Below are positions 1 through 20,819 of a stretch of 58,744 nucleotides of DNA, one piece after another (positions within the stretch are counted from its first letter, which is position 1; each line of letters opens with the position of its first letter). The position numbers and the translations under genes were made by a program. The notes below the pieces were generated by a model. That model was not told where the DNA came from, ran no database searches, and saw nothing but the letters and a program-made list of their open reading frames with translations. The stretch covers positions 1 to 58,744 of the forward strand of contig CAMPET010000334.1 of NCBI GenBank assembly GCA_946803715.1. Direction: 5' to 3'. The stretch is from Beroe ovata. Lineage: Eukaryota; Ctenophora; Nuda; Beroida; Beroidae.

Positions 1-572
1 AAGGACACACAGCACACACAAGACCAGTGTGGGTGTGCCTAGTTCATGAACCAGATCTTCTGTGTACGTCCTGGGAAGATTAGGACATGATATGAGTGAC
101 ATTTGAGTGCAAAATTCTAATGCAAATTCCATAACTGGAGTCTTATTTTGGCTCCAGGCCTGAATATATGACAGGAAATGTGTTCTCACTTCAAGTTTCC
201 AGCAAGGTCACTAGGCTGATCACTGGCAGTCAGTCGGAATGTCCCATACTCCTGTCGTGCTATATGCGTGAGAAAACCTGGAAAATAGAAAATTCCTCTT
301 GTCAGTTCATTATCTATCCTGTTTACGCAGTCTGTACTTACTGCTGAGACGGTATTTCTGTATGTACCATGGCTTATTATGTTTTCAACAGTTAATTGTG
401 ATTTGTGTGTAGCAGGTTTTCCTCTATTACATGAAAACACTAACGAATCAGTAATTAAGGAGAGGCGGAGGTTTTCCGACTCGTAAAAACATAGGTAATC
501 ACAGTTGGAACAATATTTCTGTGGGGCATAAGTCCGTTTGCCACTTTGGCCAGGCGCCGGTCTAATGCAGGT
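1..572 (-). repeat. Third partial copy of TMEM260 exons 7-8
   Basis: This stretch matches 5,991-6,561 with no difference that I can see. It carries exon 7 (around 273-186) and the start of exon 8, then breaks at a single N at 573 within the start of the GGTCTAAYGCC minisatellite. It looks like the end of the copy at 4,024-6,667 placed again at the scaffold edge rather than a separate gene. Confidence 0.8.
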
Positions 573-573
573 N

Positions 574-3383
574 AACCTAAGTAACCTAACTTTAAACCTA
601 TGCTTGGTCATGGTATGCGATAAACCCCCAGCCTGGGACCCCAGCTATACTACATAGTGCATGGAGCCATGGAAGAAGTTGACAAGACCTTGGGTCTACC
701 GTTACAAATCAGATGGGTGAATTTCCCCATATTCTCACCCTCGTAGATCATGTTGACGGGAACAGTGTCATAGTGGCTCTTCCACTCCTCGTCACTGTGC
801 TTCATAAACGGGTAGATGTACAGTGGAATTCTGAGATCACGTGTTGGGGTTAGGAGTGCACGTTACCAGACAACCATTGCACGTTACCAGATAAAATTGT
901 CCATTGCTATGATAACATTTCTGTGGTAATATTGAAAGTACAGTCTGAGTGTTTCATTGATTTGAAAGATCAATGTCTCCTATTCGTGAATCAATGAACA
1001 AATGTAGCTTACCCGGCATGGAGATGAACATCGAACACGTCTTTGAAATTGTACGAGAACGCGAAATTCTGTCCCTTACGTGCTAGCACGTCTTTGAAAT
1101 AAAACTCCCTAAGAACAATCACAGGTCAGGAAATAGAAACAAGGTTTATAAATGCCGAGACTCAAATTATTGAGGCTTGGAACTAAAAGTGACGTGAACG
1201 CAGATTGAATGATGATTATCAATTATGACGACAGCCAATCCTTGAATAAAAATGAACATCATCGACTAAGCTATTCCTCAGAACTCATACACAATTTCTA
1301 CCTCTACCTGTCGTATGGGAAAATGAACTGTTTGTAGATGTGCCGATGCATCGGTTTGAACCAGGGAAATCCGATGAGTTCCTGATCAACAACGTCCACA
1401 TCGGTCCGATAATTCTCGCAGTATCTCATGTACCTGTAGAGATGGGTAAAGTAGTCATGGTTACTTGATTTCACAATCTCATGTACATGTCAGTAGTTAG
1501 TGATGGGTAAACTAGTCATGGTTACTTGATTTCACGACCGTCACCATATCATTGGTTGAAACTGAGTCTAATTTCTCGATCATACCGTGAAGTGAGTGAG
1601 GGCATATCGCCCTCCGTCATGAGGACTCCATTCTGGGGCACACTATCGAGTAGTCTCCTCCCGTACTCCTCCATAATGTAGTTGTCGCTCATGTCACACA
1701 GCGCGTAATTCTCGTGCTACAGCAAGACGGAGGCGGGGGGTGGGGGGGTGATGGGAGACACAAAGTCGGGGATTCAGATTTCAGAACCACATGGACCATC
1801 ATATGAGTGTCTTATTCCGCGATAAAAACCGGTCATGTCATTGAGAATCTCAACATCAGAATCCGTCATCCAGTTTGCCCGCTCACCCTTCCTCAACTTC
1901 TCTCACTTACCACTTGGAATAGGGTTGCAGTGATGGCACACACGCCGAGCACGCCATACCACGCCCTCGTCACGTGACCACACTTCACTCTTCGTGCTAC
2001 CGGTTCATAGACACACCACAGCCCACATCCGGCAAGAATACTAATCACTATGTTGGACTGCATCCAGAATCGTTCTAACTGGAAATATAAACTGAGGATG
2101 ATGCCGGAGTGTAAATTGAGGGGAATGTAGGGGAATAAAATCTTGAGAAATTCTGTCTATTTTCAGAAAGGGCGTGGAAAATATTGGGCCTCCATTTAAA
2201 ATCATCAAATGAAATAAATCTCGTTCACTCAACACTCACCACTCCTTTCATGAGCTCTTTGCTTGTGTCAATGTTAGCTTGGTTACAGAAGAACATGATA
2301 TACACGAATACTGTAGCCACGTGAACGTACACAACCTGAAGAGAATTTATTCGAGCCCACTTTACTAACGGTAACAATATTTAAACTCATTAAGGACTAC
2401 GTCCACGTATGTGGGGAAACAGAGAGACGATCCTTCTGTAGATAAAGAAAGCAAAAAAGTATCGAGAAGTGTAAGACTCGAATCAATCGAACAGCAGAGA
2501 CTATAATGAATCAACCAATCACACCTCTCGTATTTTAGGGAAGTACCACGCGACAAGGACACACAGCACACACAAGACCAGTGTGGGCGTGCCTAGTTCA
2601 TGGACCAGATCTTCTGTGTACGTCCTGGGAAGAAGGACATGATATGAGTGGCATTTGAGTGCAAAATTCTAATGCAAATTCCATAACTGGCTCCTGATAT
2701 ATGACAGGAAATGTGTTAAGAATCAGTTCTCACTTCAAGTTTCCAGCAAGGTCACTAGGCTGATCACTGGCAGTCAGTCGGAATGTTCCATACTCCTGTC
2801 GTGCTACATGCGTGAGAAAACCTGGAAAATAGAAAATTCCTCTTGTCAGTTCATTATCTATCCTGTTTTCGCAGTCTGTAATAACTGCTGAGACGGTAAT
2901 TCTGTATGTACCATGGCTTATTATGTTTTCAACAGTTAATTGTGTGTAGCAGGTTTTCCTCCATTACATAAAAACACTAACGAATCAGTAATTAAGGAGA
3001 GACAGAGGTTTTCCGACTCGGAAAAACAGGTTATCACAGTTGGAACAATATTTCTGTGTAGTACCAGTTACGGTGCGATGGTCTCCCCAGGTGCTCGGTG
3101 CTTTAGCAGTGAAAGCACTGATGGGTAGCTGTATGTAGGGAATCAGTCCTGCTCCAAACATCAGTCCCGTCTGTATGAACTCTTTGAGAGATAACTCCTG
3201 GGTTATAATATGCACATGACAAATGTAAACTACTGAATTTGATATCATTCCAATGCAAGATTTTCGTTTCCGAAATGTTTAACTAGGGTTGTGACCTTAT
3301 CTCTGAGTAAGGACAGGAACATCCATGCTCCTATGACTGCAATAAAGAGAGAACTGGTGTGTTGGTTTGACATGCTCAAACCA
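574..3383 (-). repeat. Duplicated block, copy A (TMEM260 exons 5'-14)
   Basis: 574-2,570 matches 4,024-5,990 (offset 3,450). The block also holds exon 6, which exists only here, and a truncated duplicate of exon 5 (about 3,297-3,383) that stops at the N at 3384. 3,204-3,383 repeats 6,669-6,848. Differences from copy B are few, with small indels near 2,400-2,450 and 2,630, and those noticed in coding exons are synonymous. Confidence 0.85.
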
Positions 3384-6300
3384 NTGGTGCTGACAGCATA
3401 ATTTGCATAATATTGGCAATTTATTGCGGAGGTCACTGTTTTGGAACGGTGATTGAGTTGCGTCTCTCTATTGATCGAATGATTGTCATTCGTTTGTGAG
3501 GAACGTGTTGGATAGTGAGAAATGAGACAATAACTGTTCAAGTGAGGAACATTCGGACCCGTAAACCTTAAACAGTTTTACAACCCCGGTTGACTTAAGT
3601 CTTACTAAGAAAATAAGAAAGGTCATCTAAAACATGAATTCGCATAGTACTTAGCCTCTTCTGTTCCACTCCACATTGCATTGAATCATTGTTCATGCCA
3701 CCCGGCCCCCATGATGTGACATGTGCCACGTTGTGACGGTTCACGTGACGCCTCATATCATGACTATAGTTAATACTAGTTAGGGTCCACACGACACTGA
3801 CCACTGGAGTATGATTGTGTGTTACCTGGGTATACAGAGACATCACAGTGTTCTAGTTTTAGGTTGTACTCGTGTTTGAACGCCACGTCAAGGTAACTAT
3901 CGACAGAGTACGCCCTGCTCTTGTGTCGAACTGAGAAATAGAGATTGTGTGGTACAATTGATATTCGGATAGAGGGACTATTATAATCTGTCAGATTTTG
4001 AAATGAAAATGTATATAATGTGCAACCTAAGTAACCTAACTTTAAACCTATGCTTGGTCATGGTATGCGATAAACCCCCAGCCTGGGACCCCAGCTATAC
4101 TACATAGTGCATGGAGCCATGGAAGAAGTTGACAAGACCTTGGGTCTACCGTTACAAATCAGATGGGTGAATTTCCCCATATTCTCACCCTCGTAGATCA
4201 TGTTGACGGGAACAGTGTCATAGTGGCTCTTCCACTCCTCGTCACTGTGCTTCATAAACGGGTAGATGTACAGTGGAATTCTGAGATCACGTGTTGGGGT
4301 TAGGAGTGCACGTTACCAGACAACCATTGCACGTTACCAGATAAAATTGTCCATTGCTATGATAACATTTCTGTGGTAATATTGAAAGTACAGTCTGAGT
4401 GTTTCATTGATTTGAAAGATCAATGTCTCCTATTCGTGAATCAATGAACAAATGTAGCTTACCCGGCATGGAGATGAACATCGAACACGTCTTTGAAATT
4501 GTACGAGAACGCGAAATTCTGTCCCTTACGTGCTAGCACGTCTTTGAAATAAAACTCCCTAAGAACAATCACAGGTCAGGAAATAGAAACAAGGTTTATA
4601 AATGCCGAGACTCAAATTATTGAGGCTTGGAACTAAAAGTGACGTGAACGCAGATTGAATGATGATTATCAATTATGACGACAGCCAATCCTTGAATAAA
4701 AATGAACATCATCGACTAAGCTATTCCTCAGAACTCATACACAATTTCTACCTCTACCTGTCGTATGGGAAAATGAACTGTTTGTAGATGTGCCGATGCA
4801 TCGGTTTGAACCAGGGAAATCCGATGAGTTCCTGATCAACAACGTCCACATCGGTCCGATAATTCTCGCAGTATCTCATGTACCTGTAGAGATGGGTAAA
4901 GTAGTCATGGTTACTTGATTTCACAATCTCATGTACATGTCAGTAGTTAGTGATGGGTAAACTAGTCATGGTTACTTGATTTCACGACCGTCACCATATC
5001 ATTGGTTGAAACTGAGTCTAATTTCTCGATCATACCGTGAAGTGAGTGAGGGCATATCGCCCTCCGTCATGAGGACTCCATTCTGGGGCACACTATCGAG
5101 TAGTCTCCTCCCGTACTCCTCCATAATGTAGTTGTCGCTCATGTCACACAGCGCGTAATTCTCGTGCTACAGCAAGACGGAGGCGGGGGGTGGGGGGGTG
5201 ATGGGAGACACAAAGTCGGGGATTCAGATTTCAGAACCACATGGACCATCATATGAGTGTCTTATTCCGCGATAAAAACCGGTCATGTCATTGAGAATCT
5301 CAACATCAGAATCCGTCATCCAGTTTGCCCGCTCACCCTTCCTCAACTTCTCTCACTTACCACTTGGAATAGGGTTGCAGTGATGGCACACACGCCGAGC
5401 ACGCCATACCACGCCCTCGTCACGTGACCACACTTCACTCTTCGTGCCACCGGTTCATAGACACACCACAGCCCACATCCGGCAAGAATACTAATCACTA
5501 TGTTGGACTGCATCCAGAATCGTTCTAACTGGAAATATAAACTGAGGATGATGCCGGATTGTAAATTGAGGGGAATGTAGGGGAATAAAATCTTGAGAAA
5601 TTCTGTCTATTTTCAGAAAGGGCGTGGAAAATATTGGGCCTCCATTTGAAATCATCAAATGAAATAAATCGCGTTCACTCAACACTCACCACTCCTTTCA
5701 TGAGCTCTTTGCTTGTGTCAATGTTAGCTTGGTTACAGAAGAACATGATGTACACGAATACTGTAGCCACGTGAACGTACACAACCTGAAGACAATTTAT
5801 TCGAGCCCACTTTACTAACGGTAACAATATTTGAACTCATTAATCTTGGGGAAAATAGAGAGACGATCCTTCTGTAGTTCTAGATAAAGAAAGTATCGAG
5901 AAGTGTAAGACTCGAATCAATCGAACAGCAGGGACTATGATGAATCAACCAATCACACCTCTCGTATTTTAGGGAAGTACCACGCGACAAGGACACACAG
6001 CACACACAAGACCAGTGTGGGTGTGCCTAGTTCATGAACCAGATCTTCTGTGTACGTCCTGGGAAGATTAGGACATGATATGAGTGACATTTGAGTGCAA
6101 AATTCTAATGCAAATTCCATAACTGGAGTCTTATTTTGGCTCCAGGCCTGAATATATGACAGGAAATGTGTTCTCACTTCAAGTTTCCAGCAAGGTCACT
6201 AGGCTGATCACTGGCAGTCAGTCGGAATGTCCCATACTCCTGTCGTGCTATATGCGTGAGAAAACCTGGAAAATAGAAAATTCCTCTTGTCAGTTCATTA

Positions 6301-7874
6301 TCTATCCTGTTTACGCAGTCTGTACTTACTGCTGAGACGGTATTTCTGTATGTACCATGGCTTATTATGTTTTCAACAGTTAATTGTGATTTGTGTGTAG
6401 CAGGTTTTCCTCTATTACATGAAAACACTAACGAATCAGTAATTAAGGAGAGGCGGAGGTTTTCCGACTCGTAAAAACATAGGTAATCACAGTTGGAACA
6501 ATATTTCTGTGGGGCATAAGTCCGTTTGCCACTTTGGCCAGGCGCCGGTCTAATGCAGGTCTAACGCCGGTCTAATGCCGGTCTAACGCCGGTCTAACGC
6601 CGGTCTAATGCAGGTTTGGCGCCGGTCTTGTGCAGGTTTGGCGCCAGTCTAATGCCGGTCTAATGCCNTTATAATATGCACATGACAAATGTAAACTACT
6701 GAATTTGATATCATTCCAATGCAAGATTTTCGTTTCCGAAATGTTTAACTAGGGTTGTGACCTTATCTCTGAGTAAGGACAGGAACATCCATGCTCCTAT
6801 GACTGCAATAAAGAGAGAACTGGTGTGTTGGTTTGACATGCTCAAACCAGATATGAAACTAGCTTCCATAGCCACCTGAGCATCAAATATGATTACTGGA
6901 TCATAGATGACTTAGAAACCAGCACAGTAATTTGCTTAATAGCAGTTAACACTTACAATTACCTTCACTCTATTGTGTCCAGTAGCATGCTGAAACCTCA
7001 CGATCCAGTAAAGAAGGAGACTGCAGAATGCATTGTTAAGGGAGAATATCTCAGCACCCACTGAGTGGAACCATATAAGATGGGAAAAACCAAACACACC
7101 ACTTGCAAATATGGCACTTGGTATGAAGTTTGTTATCCTGAAATTGAATTGTTAGAGGTTTTTGACTTATAAGTTGGATGTTTTTGAATTATACCCAAAA
7201 ATCAAGGCAGTAAGCTCACTTGTGAGTTGTCATATAGACTAAGAAAGCTGCAAGACCACCAATGAAGCTGGTAAGAAGGTTAAGTTTGAAAGCTGGATTC
7301 CCAAATGGGAAAATTTTCATCCAAATGAATCCTGCTGTAACATATAGAGGATAGCCAGGAGGATGGGCAACTCCAAAGAATTTGGCTGCTAGGATGAAGT
7401 CACCTGAAGATGAGAACATGATAATAACCTAATGAAAGTTAGTACTTGATAATATGCAAGAGGATTGATAATCATTTAGTTGCTGGAACAGATAGATGAA
7501 AAAGGAAATCCCCAGCAAAACTCAAAAGTCATGGGTGTACATTAAGAACATGCTTAATATAAAAGTGCTCAGATCAATACCTGCATCACCACTTGGTATT
7601 GAAGCAGCTGTACATTTCAAATAAATACCAATGAAAACCCCAAATGCAATGATGGAATGCCAGTCAAATACAAACATATTCTCAAGATCTCTACTTTCAG
7701 AACTAACAACATTTTCAGTGCTGCTTATCTTTTTGCCACCTGGAGTGAAAAGATGTCAAAATAATGGGTGACTATTACTTTTACTTCACACTTGCAAACT
7801 TAGTAAAAGAAACAAATTATGTTCAAATTACCATTTTTGATTTGATAGGGTTTGTTCTTCCCCTTGGACCCCAT
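650..7874 (-). CDS. TMEM260: TMEM260-like protein O-mannosyltransferase, 14 exons
   Basis: Multi-pass ER membrane enzyme of the DUF2723/TMEM260 family; human TMEM260 O-mannosylates IPT domains of plexin and MET-type receptors. Exons (minus): 7874-7832, 7739-7581, 7403-7220, 7137-6963, 6875-6762, 3197-3065, 2821-2734, 2624-2525, 2335-2240, 2078-1911, 1716-1586, 1433-1308, 1108-1013, 830-650. All junction phases agree and give 597 aa with one stop. Family hallmarks: PSGDAGDFILAAKFFGVAHP followed by PGYPLY in exons 2-3 (acidic catalytic loop), SVGAEIFSLNNAF in exon 4, GLSMSNQHT in exon 5, GLIPYIQLP and TWGD in exon 6, EYGTFRL in exon 7, ERFWMQSN in exon 10, YGRRLLDSVP in exon 11, RYMRYCENYRTDVDVVDQE in exon 12. 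The start ATG follows an AG acceptor by two bases. The protein ends earlier than vertebrate TMEM260, so a C-terminal exon may be missing. Exons 1-5 and 6-14 come from two pieces of a scrambled assembly. Confidence 0.85.
3385..4023. other. Unique spacer between the two TMEM260 blocks
   Basis: About 640 bases bounded by the N at 3384 and the start of copy B. It contains no exon that I can support and no second copy in the window. It may be intronic or flanking sequence brought in by the faulty join. Confidence 0.4.
4024..6667 (-). other. Duplicated block, copy B: second set of TMEM260 exons 7-14
   Basis: Exon equivalents lie at 6265-6178, 6058-5959, 5785-5690, 5528-5361, 5166-5036, 4883-4758, 4558-4463 and 4280-4100. 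Reading frames are intact. Exon 10 differs from copy A by a synonymous change (GTA to GTG) and exon 8 by synonymous changes. Exon 6 is missing: the block ends in a minisatellite and an N at 6668, directly abutting sequence that elsewhere precedes exon 6. An unmerged second haplotype is the simplest reading; a recent tandem duplication is the alternative. Confidence 0.75.
6541..6667. repeat. GGTCTAAYGCC minisatellite
   Basis: Roughly ten imperfect copies of an 11-12-base unit (GGTCTAACGCC, GGTCTAATGCAGG and variants), ending at the N at 6668. The array begins in the equivalent place at 551-572. It lies in the intron between exons 6 and 7 of TMEM260 and is the likely cause of the failed assembly there. 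Confidence 0.85.
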
Positions 7875-7975
7875 ACCTAAAATGGACATAGGATGATTTT
7901 TCAAGTACTCAAAATGACATAAAGGTACATTAAACAGTCGGCTTTAGTTAATATATCTGTAGGGATCTTAGTGTT

Positions 7976-8090
7976 CATTAGAGGAGCAATCATTATAAGA
8001 GCAATCATTGCTAGCAATAAGAGGAGCTATCATTATAAGCAATAAGAGGAGCAATTACCTATTATAAGCAATAAGAGGAACAATCATTTT
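7976..8090. repeat. Short imperfect tandem repeat (AAGAGGAGCAATCATTAT)
   Basis: Four to five degenerate copies of a roughly 20-35-base unit built from AATAAGAGGAGCAATCATTA. It lies just upstream of the TMEM260 start, in the spacer towards PAK. Confidence 0.7.
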
Positions 8091-8177
8091 GAGATTCGAA
8101 ACGAATTAAACATATCCATTGTCCGTCCATTGACTACATTATACCTACCTACATGACATGAAAATGAAAAAAAAATG

Positions 8178-8232
8178 AAGGGATGGAATTCACAAAATTC
8201 AATTTGTATGAATTCCTCAATTCCATCCCTTA
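8178..8232. repeat. Perfect-armed hairpin (AAGGGATGGAATT arms)
   Basis: Outer arms AAGGGATGGAATT and AATTCCATCCCTT flank a second inverted pair, GAATTCACAAA with TTTGTATGAATTC, so nearly the whole 55 bases can fold on itself. It sits about 90 bases from the larger hairpin at 8,323-8,446. Confidence 0.75.
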
Positions 8233-8322
8233 ATAATATTGCTGCGCGGCGCAGAACTACGCCATGTGCCACAAGAAAACTCGTGTAATCTGAACAATCA
8301 GTATCTAGTTTTGCGTCTCAAT

Positions 8323-8446
8323 GCGCGCAAAATGTCATATTCGTCAGGATCCATCATCAGTATGAGTAAACGGATTGCAATGCATACTATGCATTGCAAT
8401 CCGTTTACTGATGATGGATCCTGACGAGTATGACATTTTGCGCGCG
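8323..8446. repeat. Long inverted repeat, arms about 60 bases
   Basis: The arms 8,323-8,386 and 8,388-8,446 are reverse complements centred on the C at 8,387 (GCATACTATGC). They differ by one T/C change and a six-base insertion in the left arm. The outer ends are GCGCGC runs. No transposase is nearby, so a foldback or MITE-like element is possible. Confidence 0.85.
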
Positions 8447-9064
8447 CGCGAAATCATAATTTTTGATCGCGAATGAATAATTGTTTGCGCGCGTAGCTCA
8501 GCAAAATTTTTGATAGGATTTGGTTCACATTTTGCCGGATGTTATCGGTCCACTAATTCAATTGCGCGGCGCGCGCGCCTTCATATCATATCCTTGTTAT
8601 GATAAGAAATTTCATTGTTTCCTGAATGTAGGGAACATGAATTTGGCAAATGTCTCTGATGCAAGTAACTGCAAAATCAAATTGTGTGCAAAAATGTCAT
8701 GACTGGAAGCCAGAAAACTGCCTCCTTGCATTCAATCACATTTATATCCTCACTGCCCGAATTGTTGGATGCTGAGTAGGGAGATAGCCACATATGAATA
8801 TTTGGATGACACTGCACTGAAACAAGACATTTTAATTCATGCCAATTATTGAGAAATAATAGTTTTGTTTCTACATGCGAGGGAGAAAATATATATTGAT
8901 TCTGAATGCAGAAAAGTTGTTCATTCCTTTTCACCTGTCTTTTCTCATTATTGGGTTTGAAGTTCATGTTATTCACTAGTAAACTTTGTGCATTCTCAGT
9001 CACAGCACATAATATGAAACTATAATTTGTTCCTTGCTGACAATTAATTGTATAGGCTGGGGAT

Positions 9065-18917
<9,853 letters not shown>

Positions 18918-19139
18918 AACTCATAGCTTAAATAATATCTTCTTTTAAAGTTGAATGGTGGTGACCAATGTTATACCTACTTGAATTGGTGAAAAGATCA
19001 AAAAGAAAGCGTCATGAAGTGATTATCATGATTTGAAAAGGGGTGGACTGTTTTCATTTTGCGTCTTGGTCGACTGATGGATGGAAATTGGATTGATGGG
19101 TATTGTACAGTTTGTGTCTTCGATCTTGGTGTTATTAGT

Positions 19140-19216
19140 CATTATAATGGTGTCAATAATGTGGTGTCAATAATGTGGTGTCAATTAATGTGGTGTCAAT
19201 AATGTGGTGTCAAAAG
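19140..19216 (+). repeat. Tandem ATGTGGTGTCAATA repeat
   Basis: Five near-perfect copies of a 15-18-base unit (AATGTGGTGTCAATA) in the PAK 3' UTR, the most regular example of the GGTGTCAA motif in the window. Confidence 0.85.
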
Positions 19217-19471
19217 GTGCCTTGGTTATTGAAGATTTGGGACCTACGATTGATTTGGGACACATATGAAAGTATGGTCGATACATGAATAAGTGATTTG
19301 CGTTTTGTTTTGTACGTAGCTTTTCGTTCACAGTCATGTATATGTACTGAATTAAGATAGTGGATACTATTCAAAATATTCGAATCTTGTTCTCGATTAA
19401 GATATGGCTGCAACGCTAATTTTTCTATATTTTTGATTAGGAAACACAGGCTTGACCATATAGATTTTGTA

Positions 19472-19477
19472 AATAAA
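19472..19477 (+). terminator. Poly(A) signal of PAK
   Basis: AATAAA on the plus strand, about 555 bases after the PAK stop codon, with a T-rich tract further on. It is the first such hexamer that I see after the stop. Confidence 0.5.
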
Positions 19478-20621
19478 GTCATGATCATCAAAAGTCATCA
19501 ATTCTTTTAAAGAGGACGGATATATCTTTTAAAACTAATACAAGACACGGACAGAAATTTTATTTTCAACAACTCCAGGAATTCTTAGATTTAGCGCTAG
19601 TCTGTGACAGTTTTTTCGGTTTAAATATATTGCAATTTCACCCTAACCGCTCTTTGAATGAAGTTTTTATTTTTGAGTATAGTTATAAATTCGATAATTC
19701 TTTTTGTTAAAAAGTATAAATTTGAATATTGTAGTCACATTTTATACTTAATCATTATCTGACAAACTGTCCTTAAAATCTGCTCTTAGAATCGAAAAAG
19801 ATCGATGTTAGATTTAGAATCGGATGTTTGCTTCTTAAACCGGAATGAATTCTGTAGATTGGCAATATTATCATATGATGAAAGTCATAATATTAATCAT
19901 AAGGTTTACTGATCACATCTCTTAGGAAAATAATACATTTTTGATGATATGTAATATTAACATTGTTCCAAATTTTATTGTTTTTACAAGAGTACTCGAG
20001 TTTCATGTGAATGGTATGATCTTAAAAATTAGTATTTTGTTCATTTGAATTAACTCAAATTTGTGAATCATAAACATTAATAACATAGCATTAGCAATTG
20101 AGCTGTTGGTAAGCTCAGCGTAACAAACCTCTAGATTCCTAGGCCTAGCTCAATGTTACGAATCGGAATGTACGAGTGTGAAAGAACGTGCAGGCTTAGA
20201 GAGAAAGGAGGGGATCAATGTGGTTGACAATGCATCAAGGAGGGCACGACCTTCTGAAAAAAGGGCGTACCCTTATGTCAAGACGAACCCGAGGTAATGG
20301 ACTTGAAAAATATCTACATTTCAGTATACCTCTCGAAATTAGAATCAGATAAATGTGAGTGGGGACCAATGCACAATGGGGATTGTCGCATTGTAATAAT
20401 GATAATCTCCCTGTTGATACTTTGATAGATGATACTGAACACTTGCGCCAGTCAATGACATTGAGTCTTTCCCTCAGCAGTCCCGTATGCCGCATAACCA
20501 ATCAGCTCGAGGAGAGGAACTTGAAAGACTCAGAATCATGATATGACTCCTTCGCAGAGCTGGGCGCGTTCAGTTCCGCATCCCTGGTTTTTCAGTGAGT
20601 AGTTTGAGTTAAGGAATGGAA

Positions 20622-20627
20622 TTTATT
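20622..20627 (-). terminator. Poly(A) signal of the GPCR
   Basis: AATAAA on the minus strand, about 193 bases past the GPCR stop at 20,820. Confidence 0.5.
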
Positions 20628-20819
20628 TCGGAATCGGTTACACAATTCATGATCAAAACACGAATATTCCGGGTAAGAGCGCTAAACATAACTGAAAATA
20701 TAGTAGAACTTGTGTAAAAATTCAAATAACAGATATCATAACTATTCAGCAAAAGTATGAAAATCTCATCTCAGATAGATAAGAAGAAAAACGTTATACT
20801 GATTTTTTGGGATATTTTT

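Larger units (their letters stand above)
7875..9064. other. Spacer between divergent TMEM260 and PAK
   Basis: The two genes start from opposite ends of this 1.2-kb spacer, so it should hold both promoters. It contains the short tandem repeat, two hairpins and several GCGCGC runs (8,232-8,250, 8,436-8,452, 8,488-8,494, 8,564-8,580). I see no clear TATA box. The 108-codon minus-strand frame at 8,677-9,003 has no recognisable features and is not called. Confidence 0.5.
18918..20819. other. Convergent 3' region between PAK and the GPCR
   Basis: Contains the PAK 3' UTR with five GGTGTCAA motifs at about 19,142-19,216, two opposed poly(A) signals and AT-rich sequence around 19,500-20,100. No exon found. 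Confidence 0.6.

Noticed and set aside
6541-6667. Regular short repeats resembling a CRISPR array
   Set aside because: Units are contiguous 11-12-base degenerate repeats without spacers, in a eukaryotic intron; this is a minisatellite.
8677-9003. 108-codon minus-strand frame between TMEM260 and PAK
   Set aside because: It has no domain, no signal peptide and no splice or composition support, and it lies in the spacer that must contain two promoters.
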